A stretch of DNA of 6,534 nucleotides from Desulfobacteraceae bacterium (GTDB lineage: Bacteria; Desulfobacterota; DSM-4660; Desulfatiglandales; HGW-15), in contig RPPU01000264.1 of NCBI GenBank assembly GCA_003819975.1, forward strand, positions 1 to 6,534, read 5' to 3'. The translations under genes were made by a program, and so were the position numbers. Below, piece by piece: positions 5,745 to 6,534 of the stretch (the first letter of the stretch is position 1; every line of letters starts with the position of its first letter). The notes beneath the pieces were generated by a model. That model saw only the letters and a list, made by a program, of their open reading frames with translations. It was not told the DNA's origin and ran no database searches.

Positions 5745-5760
5745 TCTCTTTGAACCTGGG

Positions 5761-6342
5761 TTATTCCTCCTCAAACGCCTGCACCTGGTAAGCCTGCACT
5801 TCCAAAGCCCCTTTTTTCCATTCATCCGCGTTCAGACCGGCTTTCATGCACAGATGCTCTAAAAATACTTTTGCATCCGGCAATTGGTCCCAGACCTGAG
5901 GTAAAAAAGTGGCCTGGTGATAACCTTTTTTAATGATCAAACCGTCGATATTGGGCCGGATCTTCTTTAAAAGATCGTCGGCATTCGCATAGGTTAGGGC
6001 TTCAGGTTCGGTCAGGATACTGACTTCTATCTTGATCTGCGCGAACTCTTTCTTGCTCAGCGGAGAGAAACGGGGATCCCGGAAAGCGGCATTAATGGCA
6101 TTGATCTTTACACCCTCCAGCAGACTTTCCTGGGGAACAATATGGCCGATGCAGCCCCGTAAACCGTGATTAACGGTCAAGGTCACAAAGGTACCGCGGG
6201 GTTCGCCGAACTTGGCGGAAGCCGGAGCCGGTTCCGGCAAATTCGGATCCGCCTTTCCGGCCAATTCCTTTTCAATGGTTGCCCGGGCCACCTTGATAAG
6301 GTAGCGGCCTTCTTCTTGGGTCAATGGGTCTTTTGAGTTCAT
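5761..6342 (-). CDS. AMMECR1-domain protein (AmmeMemoRadiSam system protein A-like)
   Basis: A 193-residue protein from ATG 6342, chosen because CAGGAG (6349-6354) lies 6 bases upstream. A longer reading from TTG 6399 adds 19 unconserved residues and lacks such a site. Nearly the whole length is one AMMECR1 domain: helix LTQEEGRYLIKVARATIE (7-24), GTFVTL (50-55), the family signature LRGCIG (61-66), AAFRDPRFSPL (85-95), IKIEVSIL (103-110), DGLIIKKG (133-140), ATFLPQVW (144-151) and FLEHLCMKAGL (160-170). All expected landmarks are intact and the length is normal. The biochemical role of AMMECR1 proteins is not established. In many prokaryotes the gene sits with a MEMO-family and a radical SAM gene, but neither is visible here. 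The protein is probably cytoplasmic: it has no signal peptide or membrane segment. The triple hairpin array follows its stop codon. Confidence 0.95.
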   Translation of the reverse strand: MNSKDPLTQEEGRYLIKVARATIEKELAGKADPNLPEPAPASAKFGEPRGTFVTLTVNHGLRGCIGHIVPQESLLEGVKINAINAAFRDPRFSPLSKKEFAQIKIEVSILTEPEALTYANADDLLKKIRPNIDGLIIKKGYHQATFLPQVWDQLPDAKVFLEHLCMKAGLNADEWKKGALEVQAYQVQAFEEE

Positions 6343-6348
6343 GGAAAA

Positions 6349-6354
6349 CTCCTG
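6349..6354 (-). promoter_or_regulatory. Shine-Dalgarno that sets the AMMECR1 start
   Basis: CAGGAG on the minus strand, 6 bases before ATG 6342. It settles the choice between this ATG and the in-frame TTG at 6399, which has no comparable site. Confidence 0.8.
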
Positions 6355-6534
6355 GCTTGGATTATTTTTTTCAAAATGATTATGGGACTCATCCGGCAAT
6401 CCTTGTCTTCCTTCGTTATATTACGGAGGCACAATTTGGAATTCATGCCTTTTTGATCCTGCGCTTCAGGAGCAAAAAAACATTATGGAAGGGAACTGAG
6501 CCATCGATCGGCTGAAACGATCAGAACGGACCGA

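Larger units (their letters stand above)
5115..5760. other. 646-base region with no confident gene
   Basis: The stretch lies upstream of the lipoprotein gene and downstream of the AMMECR1 gene. A minus-strand frame of 79 codons (5120-5359, GTG start, no ribosome site) and a 35-codon plus-strand frame (ATG at 5158, no ribosome site) were examined and not accepted. Visible elements are a possible minus-strand promoter (5370-5398), a small GCAAG/CTTGC hairpin (5395-5407), an 18-base palindrome (5524-5541), ATTGGC/GCCAAT arms (5568-5573 with 5623-5628) enclosing a GGCTA/TAGCC hairpin, and the triple 27-base hairpin array (5664-5744). Confidence 0.6.

Noticed and set aside
5619..5825. Minus-strand frame encoding RMTKSCHPE three times
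   Set aside because: It is produced by the 27-base repeat period, overlaps the end of the AMMECR1 gene in another frame, and has no ribosome site.
6450..6478. TCCTG/CAGGA hairpin flanked by T-run and A-run near the right edge as a terminator
   Set aside because: The T-run lies on the 5' side and the A-run on the 3' side whichever strand is read, so no U-tract follows the stem.

Overview
The window reads as a stretch of a Gram-negative bacterial chromosome with intermediate G+C. It holds five well-supported protein genes separated by unusually roomy, structure-rich intergenic DNA. The lipobox protein with Ala at +2 (typical of outer-membrane lipoproteins), the two Sec-type signal peptides and the strong Shine-Dalgarno sites fit a proteobacterium or a relative such as Desulfobacterota. 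No phylogenetic marker gene is present, so the lineage stays open.

Layout, left to right. A strong stem-loop terminator (49-82) lies beside the left edge. Next is a minus-strand gene (99-1313) for a secreted protein with an unnamed N-terminal beta domain and two Calx-beta repeats. A 610-base gap without a convincing gene follows. It carries small inverted repeats and a sigma70-like promoter leading to a small four-helix membrane protein (1924-2328, plus). A 450-base gap with a nested palindrome, a G7 tract and a TTGACA promoter precedes the largest gene (2781-4262, plus). That gene encodes a secreted protein with a transthyretin/CarboxypepD_reg-like N-terminal domain and a C-terminal region that reads as an eight-stranded TIM barrel. 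It ends at a perfect bidirectional terminator (4290-4321).

Directly after that terminator is a long inverted repeat (15-bp perfect arms, about 105-120 bases overall). The minus-strand gene of a putative outer-membrane lipoprotein follows (4515-5114). Then come about 650 bases with no confident gene, containing an 18-base palindrome and three tandem 27-base hairpin units. The hairpins sit just after the stop codon of the last gene, an AMMECR1-domain protein on the minus strand (5761-6342).

The genes do not form an operon: strands alternate and several genes have their own promoter or terminator. Three of the five products are exported (Calx-beta protein, TIM-barrel protein, lipoprotein) and a fourth is an integral membrane protein, so the shared theme is the cell envelope or surroundings. 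No direct functional link between them can be shown. No transposase, phage gene, CRISPR array, rRNA or tRNA was recognised. The most interesting material is the putative extracellular TIM-barrel enzyme of unassigned family, the 4324-4444 inverted repeat, and the triple hairpin array with a possible related single hairpin upstream of the Calx-beta gene.
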